DNA from: CAVSUR01 sp052143655
GTDB lineage: Bacteria > Actinomycetota > Actinomycetes > Streptosporangiales > Streptosporangiaceae
Reading direction: 5' to 3'
DNA: 64,000 nt
Assembly: GCA_052143655.1 (NCBI GenBank)
Contig: JBKQSL010000045.1
Span: 1 to 64,000, forward strand
The notes below the pieces were generated by a model, which saw only the letters and a list, made by a program, of their open reading frames with translations, had not been told where the DNA came from and searched no databases. Of this stretch, positions 7,064 through 14,648 are shown in pieces. The stretch's first letter is position 1. Each line of letters opens with the position of its first letter. The position numbers were made by a program, and so were the translations under genes.

Positions 7064-7765
7064 TTACATATCGCCCATCAGCCCGCGCAGCCTCCTGATC
7101 CGCTCGTCAAGGTAGCGGGCCGCCTCGTAGATTTGCTCAGCGGCAGCGGCCGGGCTCGCTCGATCAAGCATGATCGCCGCATCCATCAGCGCCTCCACCG
7201 CTCCCGGCCTCAGTGTCCTTTTCAGCGTGTCAGCGGCCAGGTACAGGGCGTCGGCCGTGCTGGGATTGATATGCCGGGCCGCCTGGTGCAAGATCAGCGC
7301 GGCTTCAGGGTCTATCAGCTCGATCTCCGCCAAGGCGTCACGGATCGCCTGCTTAGTCGCCTCGGTCCCCTGCTGGATCATGTCGCGGAGGGTGTCTTCG
7401 GTCAGGCCGGACATCCCCTTGAGCTGAGCAATCGGGCCTTCCTCACGGCTGGCCTTCCACTGTTCGAGGACCTCGATGGGGTAATCCTCGGGCTTCACCC
7501 GGTCCACGTACTGATGGTGCGGAGTGCAGAGGTAGATGAGGTTGCACCAGTGCCGCCGGTCCTCGTTGCTCATCGCCGGCACATACCGGGGGCCGTTGGG
7601 CCGGGCTGCCCTGATATGGGCGATCTCCAGGTTGTTGACAGGAGTGCCGTTGACAATAACGGTGACCGGCGCGCTGCAAGGAGGATCGGGCCAGTAGCAG
7701 GTCCCCTGGCCCAGGGCTGCAAGAGCTGTCAGCGTAGCGCGGGTATATCCGCGCGGATCAGGCAT
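7064..7765 (-). CDS. HNH-family nuclease-like protein with helical C-terminal domain
   Basis: A 233-residue protein with a strong GGAGG ribosome-binding site. The N-terminal ~90 residues match the HNH layout: Cys 23 and Cys 30, then LEIAHIRAARPNGPRY (His 50), Asn 75 and LCTPHHQYVD with Cys 80 and His 83/84. The EIAHI...GPR...NLI-LC..HH..VD signature is a recognisable HNH subfamily. Residues 100-233 are helical with TPR-like Ala-rich repeats (AADTLKRTLRPGAVEALMDA, QIYEAARYLDERIRRL). Such fusions occur in restriction-like or defence proteins, where the helical part may sense or bind a partner. No methylase or other defence gene is adjacent. Nuclease activity is inferred. Confidence 0.75.
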   Translation of the reverse strand: MPDPRGYTRATLTALAALGQGTCYWPDPPCSAPVTVIVNGTPVNNLEIAHIRAARPNGPRYVPAMSNEDRRHWCNLIYLCTPHHQYVDRVKPEDYPIEVLEQWKASREEGPIAQLKGMSGLTEDTLRDMIQQGTEATKQAIRDALAEIELIDPEAALILHQAARHINPSTADALYLAADTLKRTLRPGAVEALMDAAIMLDRASPAAAAEQIYEAARYLDERIRRLRGLMGDM

Positions 7766-7805
7766 TACATCCTCCGGGAATGTCTAATTGAGATTCACGG
7801 ACCGT

Positions 7806-8317
7806 TTAAGGACGGAGAATGCTGATCACGCCCACTACAGCGCTTACGCATCCTGCTGTCACGCTGATTATTCCTGCGATGCCTCCCATTTGCTCGATCT
7901 TGGTTTGTTCCAGTCTGACCAGAACGGCCACGTCACTAGGAGGGTGGTCATGAAGAGAGCGAGCTTGCCCCGGATTTTTCGTCAGGTTGCCGGCGCGCAT
8001 GCGGTGCCAGCCCAACCGCGCGTACATTTTCGCGAGCGTATGATCCGTGCTTCCTCTGCTACAACCGAGTAGCAAACCGTTGACGCTGTTCTTGCATGGC
8101 TTTCTGTTGAGCGTAGTCACACCGCATGTCGTCGGGAGACTGAACAGTATCAGCCATCCAATGATCCCGGCCACCGCTCCTGTAGATAGTAAGCCCCACC
8201 CGATATTACCGGCAGCGAATGCCAGCACAGCGCACACGATGAACCCGGCAAGCAATCCTAAAAGTGTGATGCCTTTTGCCGTGGCGTCATCTCCTCGGGC
8301 TCAGCCCGCTGTGTCAT
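7806..8317 (-). pseudogene. Frameshifted membrane protein with Cys-rich loop
   Basis: The open frame to 8255 encodes two N-terminal membrane helices (LAGFIVCAVLAFAAGNIGWG; GAVAGIIGWLILFSL), a cytoplasmic loop CGVTTLNRKPCKNSVNGLLLGC, and a final membrane helix near GIAGIISVTAGCVSAVVGVI. An ATG at 8317 behind GGGGG reads MTQRAEPEEMTPRQK and joins this frame if one A is added in CAAAAGG near 8278. The C-G-V-x-T...P-C-x-N...G-C loop is a pattern I have seen in actinomycete proteins of unknown role and may bind zinc. Use of the TTG at 8255 as a start is the alternative. Confidence 0.5.
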
Positions 8318-8427
8318 AGCACCCCCTGCGCTCGCCAGGAATAATGCACCGCACTCAGGTACCGGGGTAACTCTCCCGATGAACGGCTCATGCTCGGAAT
8401 CTAACCCGGCCTGGAGATTCCGGCTAG

Positions 8428-8562
8428 TGGCTCTTTAGCGTTGCGCAGAGCAGTGCCGTAGGGGCGCTGGATGAGCTGGACCGGCTGGCGTCGCTGCTGG
8501 AGCGCGGGCTGCTGACCCGTGAGGAGTTCGAGGCAATGAAGGCGAAGATCATCGCAGGCTGA
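8428..8562 (+). pseudogene. Orphan SHOCT-domain C-terminus
   Basis: The frame ends with LDELDRLASLLERGLLTREE and then FEAMKAKIIAG before a TGA at 8560-8562. This is a textbook SHOCT domain (short C-terminal domain: L-x-x-L-x-x-L-x-x-x-G-x-[IL]-T-x-x-E-[FY]-x-x-x-K). SHOCT normally ends a longer membrane or PH-like protein. Here an in-frame TAG (8425) lies only 33 codons before the domain and no ATG or GTG lies between. It is therefore a decapitated remnant, unless a non-standard start is used. Confidence 0.65.
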
Positions 8563-8619
8563 GCGCGTCCCGGCAGCCTGATTTGCCCGGCGTGCACTGG
8601 CGGGCGGACCATCGGGGTC

Positions 8620-9504
8620 ATGGGCAACTTCTCGAAGCACCCCAGGGCTACGGAGCAGCAGCCGCCTGACGCGCCCGCGCTGCCGTCCGGCACGAAGCCA
8701 GTGCCCCTTAGCGGCCCCGTGCACGATTCGTCCATGACAACGGGGAAGTACGTGCCCAGTCGCGATCCACGAAGGCCGCCTAGGGAGAAATTTCCGAGTA
8801 GCAGAGAGCGCACCGACCGGAAGCCCTCGTTTGAGCGGGAGGTCCCGATCGAGCAGATGCCACCTGAGGGCAAACAGGAGATGGCGCCTGAGGTCAATCA
8901 GGAGATAAAGCCGGTAAAGGATGCGTCCAGCAACGGGCAGCTACGCAGTCCCGCGACAGGTCCCGTGACGAAGGGCGTCGAGGACACGGCCGTCAACTGC
9001 CTGACTTCGGCACTGGAGACGGTTGCGAAACTCGCCGTCCCCCATCTCGCCCCGGTCGTCACCATGTGCGAGTTCGTGATCAAGGGCATCGACGCGTGGA
9101 AAGGCCTGGACTCTACCGGGGGAAAGTCGATCACACTTCCGGTGCCGATTCCTGGCCTACCTGGTGACTTTAGCCTGAACGTGCGTTTCGACCTGACCGA
9201 GGACTCCAACCACTCAGGCTTCTCGGCGTCGGTCAGCCCGCCTGGCCCCCTAGCCGGCGCGTTCTCGCTCAAGCCTCTGGATCAGCCAGGCAGCCAGCAG
9301 CAGGCGGAAACTACCAAGGCGGGCGCAGAGCCCATCAAACCGTACGCCGGGTTGCCCCTTGACCAGCAGCGGGTGTTGCGCGCCGCTGAGCAGCAGATCG
9401 GGCCCGAGCTGGCTGCGAAGATGCCGGACCGGAGTCGGCGGCGCCTGCTGCTGGGCTACGACCCTGAATTGCGGTTCTGTGTGTGGGCGTGCGCTGAAGC
9501 CTGA
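8620..9504 (+). CDS. Hypothetical protein with disordered Pro/Glu-rich N-terminus
   Basis: 294 residues. The first ~105 are Pro, Arg and Glu-rich and probably disordered. Residues ~115-155 form a hydrophobic helical stretch (NCLTSALETVAKLAVP, then HLAPVVTMCEFVIKG). A beta-rich segment follows (SITLPVPIPGLPGDFSLNVR, DLTED), and the end has helices with RRLLLGYDPELRFCVWA. No family is recognised and no signal peptide is present. The gene reads toward the iteron-like region and is convergent with the Prim-Pol gene. Confidence 0.6.
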   Translation: MGNFSKHPRATEQQPPDAPALPSGTKPVPLSGPVHDSSMTTGKYVPSRDPRRPPREKFPSSRERTDRKPSFEREVPIEQMPPEGKQEMAPEVNQEIKPVKDASSNGQLRSPATGPVTKGVEDTAVNCLTSALETVAKLAVPHLAPVVTMCEFVIKGIDAWKGLDSTGGKSITLPVPIPGLPGDFSLNVRFDLTEDSNHSGFSASVSPPGPLAGAFSLKPLDQPGSQQQAETTKAGAEPIKPYAGLPLDQQRVLRAAEQQIGPELAAKMPDRSRRRLLLGYDPELRFCVWACAEA

Positions 9505-9909
9505 GGACAGGCCGGGCATTCGTGGCCGCCTTGCGCAGGTGCCCCTCCTCGTCGGGTCATGCCGCGTCCGTCAGATTGAGGCGGTCCGGTGGGGTGCTGG
9601 CGGGCACCGGCACGGAGGCGCCCGTAACTACGAGCGGTAACGCCGGCCGGGTAGTACCAGGTGGGGTGCGGGAGACGTCGCGCGGGACATCGTGGGGGAC
9701 GCGTGGGACATGCGGGACATGTCCCACACTGGACGCGAGCGGGACGACCCTGAATTAATGAATTGCTATACGCGCGGAAGCCACGATGATGATTTTTAAT
9801 ACTTTCGGGGCTGGCAATGCATGAGCGATCATTGCAGCGCGCTCTTGGCGATGTCCCACTGTCCCACCATGTCCCACTCCCTGTTTTATTAACAAATTCC
9901 GGTGCCCAG
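9505..9909. other. Gene-free region holding the iteron-like array
   Basis: Two convergent genes end on either side. Bases 9505-9680 are GC-rich without a supported gene, 9684-9727 and 9852-9877 hold repeated TGTCCCAC/GTGGGACA boxes, and 9750-9815 is AT-rich (GAATTAATGAATT, GATTTTTAATACTTT). The layout is that of a replication origin rather than a spacer. Confidence 0.5.
9684..9877. repeat. Iteron-like TGTCCCAC boxes, candidate replication origin
   Basis: Copies of TGTCCCAC or its complement GTGGGACA occur at 9703-9710 (complement), 9720-9727, 9852-9859, 9860-9867 and 9870-9877, with a truncated GGGACAT at 9684-9690. The copy at 9720 sits in the perfect palindrome GGGACATGTCCC (9714-9725). 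The two clusters flank 124 bases that include an AT-rich segment. Array, AT-rich core and an adjacent replication protein gene together suggest an origin recognised by the Prim-Pol protein or a partner. This is an inference from arrangement. Confidence 0.6.
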
Positions 9910-12288
9910 TCACGCATCCGCCACCGCCGGGTGGTAGGTATCGTCGTCACTCAGCGTGACCTTTTCTTCGTCCAGCAGCAGGTCCAGCGCGTCATCGACG
10001 TACTTCCTGTCGCGGCTGGCCGCTGCGTGCTGCAGCAAGCGGCGCTTCATCGGGCCGTCCTTCTTCAGCTTCCGCACGATGACGCCGGCCACCCGCTGCA
10101 CCTGCTGGTCCGCGTACTCCTCCTCGCTGGCGCGCACGCGGGTGGCGGTGAGGACAGCGCCCTCGGCGTTGAGCGCGTGCCGCGCCCGCGCCGCCCGCGC
10201 GTTCTTCTCCTGCACCGCGTCGATGCACTTCTGGCGGGTGTTGCGGGACACCTCCATGAGGATCCCCGCCAGGTCCCAGTCCTCGTCGCTGATCTCCCCC
10301 GGCTCTTCGCTGGAGATGATGGCGATGGCGGCGGCGGCCTTCAGCCGGCACAGCATCGCGTGGCCTTCCAGCCCGGCCTCCTTCCCGGAGTTGCGCGCGT
10401 GGTGATCGGCTGCCACTTCAAGGATGGCCTTGTCGCACACGCGCAGGTCGCGGTAGGTATCCAGCTCGCGGATATGCGGCGGGGCGGCCATGTCCAGCGT
10501 CTTGATCTCGCTGTCGCCGTTGCGGATGCGGGCGAGCACAGCGTCAGGATTGAACGGCGGCCCGTCCGGGTCGGTGCCCGGAAGCCATAAGAACCGCTGG
10601 GGGGTGCCGCCGGCGCTGTCGTCCAGCAGCACGGCGGCGACCTCGGGCTGGATCGCGCAGACCAGAGTCAGCCGGTAGGAGTCCTGCTCCACCGTCAGGT
10701 TGCGGGCCTGCTCGGCGTTGGTGAACCCGATGCGCTCCCCCATCCAGGCCGACCGGAGCAGCGGCAGCAGCGTCGCGCCCTTCCGCTCGGCCAGCCGGGT
10801 GATGATCTCCACCTCCTCGACGGCCACGAGCAGCGTGTCGGTGATGCGCTTCAGCTCCCCGCCTTCACGCCGGACCATCGCGCGGACGATGCCTTCCCCG
10901 GTGCCCGCGTTGCTGATGTGCGCCACCCCGGGCACCATCTCGGCGGCGACCCGGGCTGCGTTGCCCTTGCCCTGGCCGGATGAGCCGACGATCCCGGCGA
11001 ACATGTTCAGGCTCTTCCGGGTCCCGACGATGCCGGGGATCGTCAGCCGGTGGTCGGTCAGCGCGACGGCGCGGGCCATCACGCAGCCGAGCAGTGCCCA
11101 CGGGGGGACGCCGCGCTCCCGTGCCACGTCCCGGATGATCTTTAAGTTGGGCCGGGCGTCCCAGAACTCAGCTTCCCGGTCCGCGTGGTCAAGCGCCGGG
11201 TAGCGGATCTTGCCGTCGCGCTCCAGCGCCTCCTTGCTCCACTTGCGCGCGTCGTCGGGCAGCTCGTCTGCGAACTTCGCCGCCACGCGGGTGATCTTCT
11301 TGCGGAGATCATCGTCAGTGAACGGATCGTCGGAGCGGGCGTCGGGGTTATCCCGAGCGGTGATGTCGCAGATCTGCCGCACGGTGGCGAAGATCTTGGA
11401 CTGGTCATGGGTTTTGCCCCATATGCCCCGGATAACCCGCGTGATGGTGATGTCGTGCGGGAGGGGGAACGGGATGCCACCGGCCAGTAGCTCCTCGAAC
11501 CCCGGCAGCGGCTCGCCGCTGTCGTACACGGCGTCGGATGACGGCTTTGACCACAGGTCGGTGATGAACTGCGCCAGCCTGCGCCCGGAGACGTCGCCGA
11601 CCGGCGGCGGCCCGTCCGGGAACCGCACCCAGCGGTACGGCCGGACCACCCCGTCCGCCTTGGACTTCTTCTCGGTCGGCGGGATGATCAGCATCCCGAT
11701 GCTCTCGTTGCCGTCCCGCGAGCCCTTCAGGTCCAGCCCGGGAAACTTGTCCTGCCCGAACCCGTCCTTGGACCCGATGCCTAACGGCGCGGTCAGGTAG
11801 TGCCGGCCTCCGCTGGGAGTGACCGTCTCCCCGTACACCGTGGGCATCTCGCCGCCGAGATGGTCAGCCAGCTTGTCCAGCGAGCCGGGGCACTTATAGG
11901 AGTCCTCGTCCAGCCCGTTGAAGATCTTCATGACTGCGCACAGGCCCATGTTCCGGCCGGGCTTCCACCGGTCCACTACGGCCGGGTCGCCCTTGGCCTG
12001 CTTCCAGGAATCGCCGCCGGCGTACCTGCCATGATCATCGAAATAGCAGATGAACAGCGGCACGCCCCAACGCGCGAGTTGCCTGGCACGCTCCAGATCC
12101 TCACGCTGCTGGCTGGTTAGGCCGCTGCCGCTCAAGATCTCGCCGGCGGCAAGCTGGTGGGCGCTCTTCCTCACCGGGCCACCCCCGCCCGGGTCGGGCT
12201 GGTGCGGGGGCAGTGGCCTGGTAATAACCTGTTTCTCCGGTAATTCCTGAACGCCCGGCCGGTAATTGGTCTGCTGTACAATATTCAC
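9910..12288 (-). CDS. Prim-Pol / P-loop replication protein of an integrative element
   Basis: A 792-residue protein. Residues ~55-290 form a bifunctional primase/polymerase domain: W-K-P-G-R-N-M-G-L near 108-116, LDED at 126-129, and the active-site-like TPSGGRHYL at 157-165. The C-terminal half is a P-loop ATPase with the Walker A GSSGQGKGN near residues 430-440 and an acidic Walker B-like VAVEEVEI, resembling DUF3987-type helicases. Prim-Pol plus helicase-like proteins drive replication of actinomycete integrative and conjugative elements. A short two-gene block with a helix-turn-helix gene lies upstream, and iteron-like repeats lie downstream. The start ATG 12288 has no strong ribosome-binding site (AGTCCTAGTGA region). 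Confidence 0.85.
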   Translation of the reverse strand: MNIVQQTNYRPGVQELPEKQVITRPLPPHQPDPGGGGPVRKSAHQLAAGEILSGSGLTSQQREDLERARQLARWGVPLFICYFDDHGRYAGGDSWKQAKGDPAVVDRWKPGRNMGLCAVMKIFNGLDEDSYKCPGSLDKLADHLGGEMPTVYGETVTPSGGRHYLTAPLGIGSKDGFGQDKFPGLDLKGSRDGNESIGMLIIPPTEKKSKADGVVRPYRWVRFPDGPPPVGDVSGRRLAQFITDLWSKPSSDAVYDSGEPLPGFEELLAGGIPFPLPHDITITRVIRGIWGKTHDQSKIFATVRQICDITARDNPDARSDDPFTDDDLRKKITRVAAKFADELPDDARKWSKEALERDGKIRYPALDHADREAEFWDARPNLKIIRDVARERGVPPWALLGCVMARAVALTDHRLTIPGIVGTRKSLNMFAGIVGSSGQGKGNAARVAAEMVPGVAHISNAGTGEGIVRAMVRREGGELKRITDTLLVAVEEVEIITRLAERKGATLLPLLRSAWMGERIGFTNAEQARNLTVEQDSYRLTLVCAIQPEVAAVLLDDSAGGTPQRFLWLPGTDPDGPPFNPDAVLARIRNGDSEIKTLDMAAPPHIRELDTYRDLRVCDKAILEVAADHHARNSGKEAGLEGHAMLCRLKAAAAIAIISSEEPGEISDEDWDLAGILMEVSRNTRQKCIDAVQEKNARAARARHALNAEGAVLTATRVRASEEEYADQQVQRVAGVIVRKLKKDGPMKRRLLQHAAASRDRKYVDDALDLLLDEEKVTLSDDDTYHPAVADA

Positions 12289-12343
12289 TAGGACTTGACT
12301 CCTCGCGGTGGTTTCGGTCTACCTCTGGTTAGGACGGGTGAAC

Positions 12344-12368
12344 GGGCCGGGGAACGCCTCCCCGGCCC
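12344..12368 (-). terminator. Hairpin between the 113-aa gene and the Prim-Pol gene
   Basis: GGGCCGGGGA (12344-12353), five-base loop, TCCCCGGCCC (12359-12368): a perfect 10-bp stem without a T-tract, as is usual in high-GC actinobacteria. It follows the 113-residue gene on the minus strand and precedes the Prim-Pol start, so it could attenuate read-through. Confidence 0.6.
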
Positions 12369-12376
12369 GGTTCCCT

Positions 12377-12718
12377 TTAGGCAGCAGCCACCAGCCGCTT
12401 AGCGGCGATGGATGGTACGAGAAGGTGCACGATCTCGTGCTTGTTGTGGCACCGGCCGCCACATACGCTCTTCGGCAGTGAGATTTCGGCCAAGGCCGAC
12501 TGCGTGTCTTCGAGGCTGGGCCAAAGGCTGACCGATAAGACCCGGCACCATGCGAGGACGGCCCACTCACCCTCGCCCGATACCCAGCAGTGCCTCGGCC
12601 ACTGGCACCGGGCGGCGACATTGTAAGTCTGGTGCTTTACCGGGCAGCGCCGGTGCGATAGCGGCCGGTATAAGTTCTCGGCCTCGGGGTTGAACAGCTT
12701 GTCGTTGTCGAGGTACAT
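12377..12718 (-). CDS. Cys/His-rich small protein of the mobile element
   Basis: A 113-residue protein with many Cys and His residues: RRCPVKHQTYNV, CQWPRHCW, then CGGRCHNKHEIVHL. The spacing suggests one or two zinc sites. It lies between the helix-turn-helix gene and the Prim-Pol gene, all on one strand, each separated by a hairpin. A regulator or accessory replication factor is plausible, but no family is recognised. Confidence 0.6.
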   Translation of the reverse strand: MYLDNDKLFNPEAENLYRPLSHRRCPVKHQTYNVAARCQWPRHCWVSGEGEWAVLAWCRVLSVSLWPSLEDTQSALAEISLPKSVCGGRCHNKHEIVHLLVPSIAAKRLVAAA

Positions 12719-12750
12719 TGATGGTCTCCAGTTAGTTGATGTCCGACCAG

Positions 12751-12772
12751 GCCCGGGGCTCCACCCCCGGGC
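12751..12772 (-). terminator. Hairpin downstream of the helix-turn-helix gene
   Basis: GCCCGGGG (12751-12758) pairs with CCCCGGGC (12765-12772) around a six-base loop. It sits between the stop of the helix-turn-helix gene (12789) and the start of the next gene (12718). It has no T-tract. Confidence 0.5.
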
Positions 12773-12788
12773 TTAGTCATTTCTGGGG

Positions 12789-13004
12789 TCAGGCAGCGAT
12801 CAGCCGCCCTGCCGTACTGGTGTCCCGCTCCCGCTGGGCCAGCCAGGCGTCCACCTCGCTGCGCCGGTAGTAGCGCTTGCGCGGGGTCAGCAGGAAGCTC
12901 GCCGGGCCGAACTGTTCGCGGCGCCAGCGGTCGAGCGTCTGCCGGGACACGCCGAGATAGTCCATTACCTCGGCGGGGGTCATGAAGTCCGGGCTGTCGT
13001 GCAT
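12789..13004 (-). CDS. Excisionase-like helix-turn-helix protein
   Basis: A 71-residue protein with the HTH_17/MerR-type excisionase fold: MTPAEVMDYLGVSRQTLDRW (recognition helix), then RRSEVDAWL as the closing helix. The ATG at 13004 follows a perfect GAGGAGG. Small proteins like this serve as excisionases (Xis) or regulators in actinomycete integrative elements, and the position immediately upstream of the replication genes fits. There is no integrase in the window to confirm an Xis role. A promoter (13025-13053) and operator-like repeats (13092-13145) lie upstream. Confidence 0.8.
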   Translation of the reverse strand: MHDSPDFMTPAEVMDYLGVSRQTLDRWRREQFGPASFLLTPRKRYYRRSEVDAWLAQRERDTSTAGRLIAA

Positions 13005-13024
13005 GAAACCTCCTCAGGGGCTCA

Positions 13025-13053
13025 CTTATATGGTAGCGGCGGTGAGCGTGAAA
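13025..13053 (-). promoter_or_regulatory. Promoter of the helix-turn-helix/replication genes
   Basis: On the minus strand, TTTCAC (13048-13053) and TATAAG (13025-13030) are separated by exactly 17 bases. The predicted start point is close upstream of the GAGGAGG and ATG at 13004. Confidence 0.6.
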
Positions 13054-13091
13054 AAGGTAACGCGGGCCCCGCGCTGACCGCCGGGCGTGCT

Positions 13092-13145
13092 TATGTACCC
13101 CACATTGTTGAGGGCAAGAGAATATGTACCCCATATGAGGTACAT
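13092..13145. promoter_or_regulatory. Operator-like repeats TATGTACCCCA
   Basis: TATGTACCCCA occurs at 13092-13102 and again at 13123-13133, a spacing of 31 bases, about three helical turns. The second copy forms a dyad, ATGTACC (13124-13130), 8-base spacer, GGTACAT (13139-13145). Further GTACCCG half-sites occur near 13177 and 13219. The array lies upstream of the -35 box of the replication operon. It is the likely binding site of an element-encoded regulator. Confidence 0.6.
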
Positions 13146-13231
13146 GACCGGGGCAGTACCCGAGTTCACCGGCTCTCGGTGACGTTCTGACTACGCTGCG
13201 CCGGTCGTTCCGGGAAAGTACCCGCCTGGGT

Positions 13232-13402
13232 TTGACAACGCCTAAGCCGCGCCGGGTACGGTGCCCCTGACAAGTGAATGAGGGAACGCGGAGAGCGGTC
13301 CATCCTGGATTTAAGTCCCTTCGCGATCCGTGTTCTCGGGCGTGCGTGGGGCGCGCTACTGTAAACACCGAGCCGATGGGGGCCCCCACACCCCATCGGC
13401 TC
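13232..13402 (+). ncRNA. Candidate small RNA or attenuated leader
   Basis: A consensus -35 TTGACA (13232-13237) and TACGGT (13257-13262; spacing 19) point right. About 110-140 bases downstream, a perfect 12-bp hairpin ends at 13402. The stretch between has no convincing reading frame. This is either a short non-coding transcript or a leader that is terminated before the membrane-protein gene at 13428. It is an inference from promoter and hairpin alone. Confidence 0.35.
13370..13402 (+). terminator. Strong 12-bp hairpin before the 13428 gene
   Basis: GAGCCGATGGGG (13370-13381), nine-base loop, CCCCATCGGCTC (13391-13402): a perfect stem. There is no T-tract after it. It lies 26 bases upstream of a GTG start, so it could also act by hiding or exposing that gene's leader. 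Confidence 0.65.
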
Positions 13403-13427
13403 CTCATGCATTTAAGGCAGTATCACG

Positions 13428-13958
13428 GTGAATCAGTTTCCGGTCCGCCCGTATGTCGGCGTCGGGCTCCCCATGTCATCCAGGACCGCGCATGTGATCG
13501 AGGGCGCGGTGATCGGCGTGGTGGCGGGCAACGCGCTGGCCCGCTGGCCGCGCCTGCGCTACGTCGCCGCGATCATCTGCCTGCTGCTCGCCGCGTACTT
13601 CGTCGTGGCGGGGATCCACTTCGGCGAGGCTGCCGGCAGCTTGGTGTACGCGCTCGTGCTGGCCGGCATCGCCGCGCTGTTCATCCGGTCGGGTTGCAAG
13701 GGCATCGCGAAGATGAAGCTGAACCGCACACCCGGATGGATGGCCGCTCTGCCGACCGGTCAGGCAGTGCCTTCGGGCCCCGACGTCAGCTTCAAGATCA
13801 CGAGCGTGGTCCCGGACGAGGCGACGGTCCGGTCCGACGCCGCCCGCACCTGGGCGACCGCGATCCTGGAGTTGGAGAACGGGCACACGCACTCGGCGCT
13901 GCTGGAGTCAGATGGCCGCCAGGTGCGCTGGCAGGCCGCCCCGGCAGGTTCGTGCTGA
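13428..13958 (+). CDS. Two-span membrane protein with C-terminal extracytoplasmic domain
   Basis: A 176-residue protein starting at GTG 13428 with AAGG ten bases upstream. Two membrane helices are visible around residues 42-62 (RYVAAIICLLLAAYFVVAG) and 67-87 (GSLVYALVLAGIAALFI). A soluble beta-rich domain follows (DVSFKITSVVPDEATV, ILELENGHTHSALLESDG). No family recognised. It is the first of a run of rightward membrane-associated genes in the accessory region. Confidence 0.6.
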   Translation: MNQFPVRPYVGVGLPMSSRTAHVIEGAVIGVVAGNALARWPRLRYVAAIICLLLAAYFVVAGIHFGEAAGSLVYALVLAGIAALFIRSGCKGIAKMKLNRTPGWMAALPTGQAVPSGPDVSFKITSVVPDEATVRSDAARTWATAILELENGHTHSALLESDGRQVRWQAAPAGSC

Positions 13959-14036
13959 ACTGGCACGCTACTCCATTCCCGCCGAACCTTTCTGAACTAC
14001 TTCGTACAGGCGTACCATTCGCCTTGGGGGACGTTC

Positions 14037-14648
14037 ATGGCGCTACGTTTCAATCCGCCGCCAGGCTGGCCGCCTGCACCTCCCGGGTGGACGCCGCCGC
14101 CAGGCTGGAGTCCCGATCCGTCGTGGCCGCCGGTACCTCCGGGCTGGCAATTGCTGGTGCTGGACGCGGCGCCCAGCGCGCAGCAGCCAGCCGATAGTCC
14201 CGAGCCCCTGGTGCAGCAGCAGCGGGCAGTACCCGTCACCAGCAGCTCGGTCCGGCCGCCCTTCGTAACACGCGGGTGGGGCAGGCTCAGTCCCTGGGCT
14301 AGGCCATTCGCGCTGATCGGTTCGGCGGTCGTGCTGATCGTCGTCGTTGTAGTGCTCGCGCAGCCGGGCACGCCGTCGCCGCCTCCCGGCGGCTGGTACG
14401 CGGCGGGCGTGCAGTACGAGCACGCCAACGACGTGGCGCAGGGCAACGCGCGTCTCATCGGCCCGTTCAGCATGCTGGGGCACGAGTGCCGCCAGCAGCT
14501 CGCGTGGGTTGAGGCGGGTCACCCGACGCTGGTTCACAACCCGCCGGTGCCCCCGCTGAGTGCTAAGCAGAGCTGGCTAAACGGCTGCCAGGCAGGCTAT
14601 TTGCACGACCATCCAGACCAGCAGGTCATTAACGGGCTCTTCCAATGA
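14037..14648 (+). CDS. Pro/Trp-repeat membrane protein
   Basis: 203 residues. The first ~40 consist of repeated PPPGWPP / PPGW motifs, an N-terminal signature seen in many actinomycete membrane proteins of unknown role and thought to mediate cytoplasmic protein contacts. A membrane helix follows near 97-115 (ALIGSAVVLIVVVVVLA), then an extracytoplasmic domain with paired cysteines (GHECRQQL, LNGCQAGY). The type II topology with the repeats inside is inferred. Its stop overlaps the ATG of the next gene (ATGA at 14645-14648), so the two are translationally coupled and probably work together. Confidence 0.7.
   Translation: MALRFNPPPGWPPAPPGWTPPPGWSPDPSWPPVPPGWQLLVLDAAPSAQQPADSPEPLVQQQRAVPVTSSSVRPPFVTRGWGRLSPWARPFALIGSAVVLIVVVVVLAQPGTPSPPPGGWYAAGVQYEHANDVAQGNARLIGPFSMLGHECRQQLAWVEAGHPTLVHNPPVPPLSAKQSWLNGCQAGYLHDHPDQQVINGLFQ

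Noticed and set aside
6933..7115. Open frame from TTG upstream of the HNH gene end
   Set aside because: Runs into the HNH coding sequence on the other strand and lacks coding character.
13274..14197. Open frame overlapping the two-span membrane gene
   Set aside because: The membrane-protein frame has a start, ribosome-binding site and membrane helices; this one is Arg-rich shadow.
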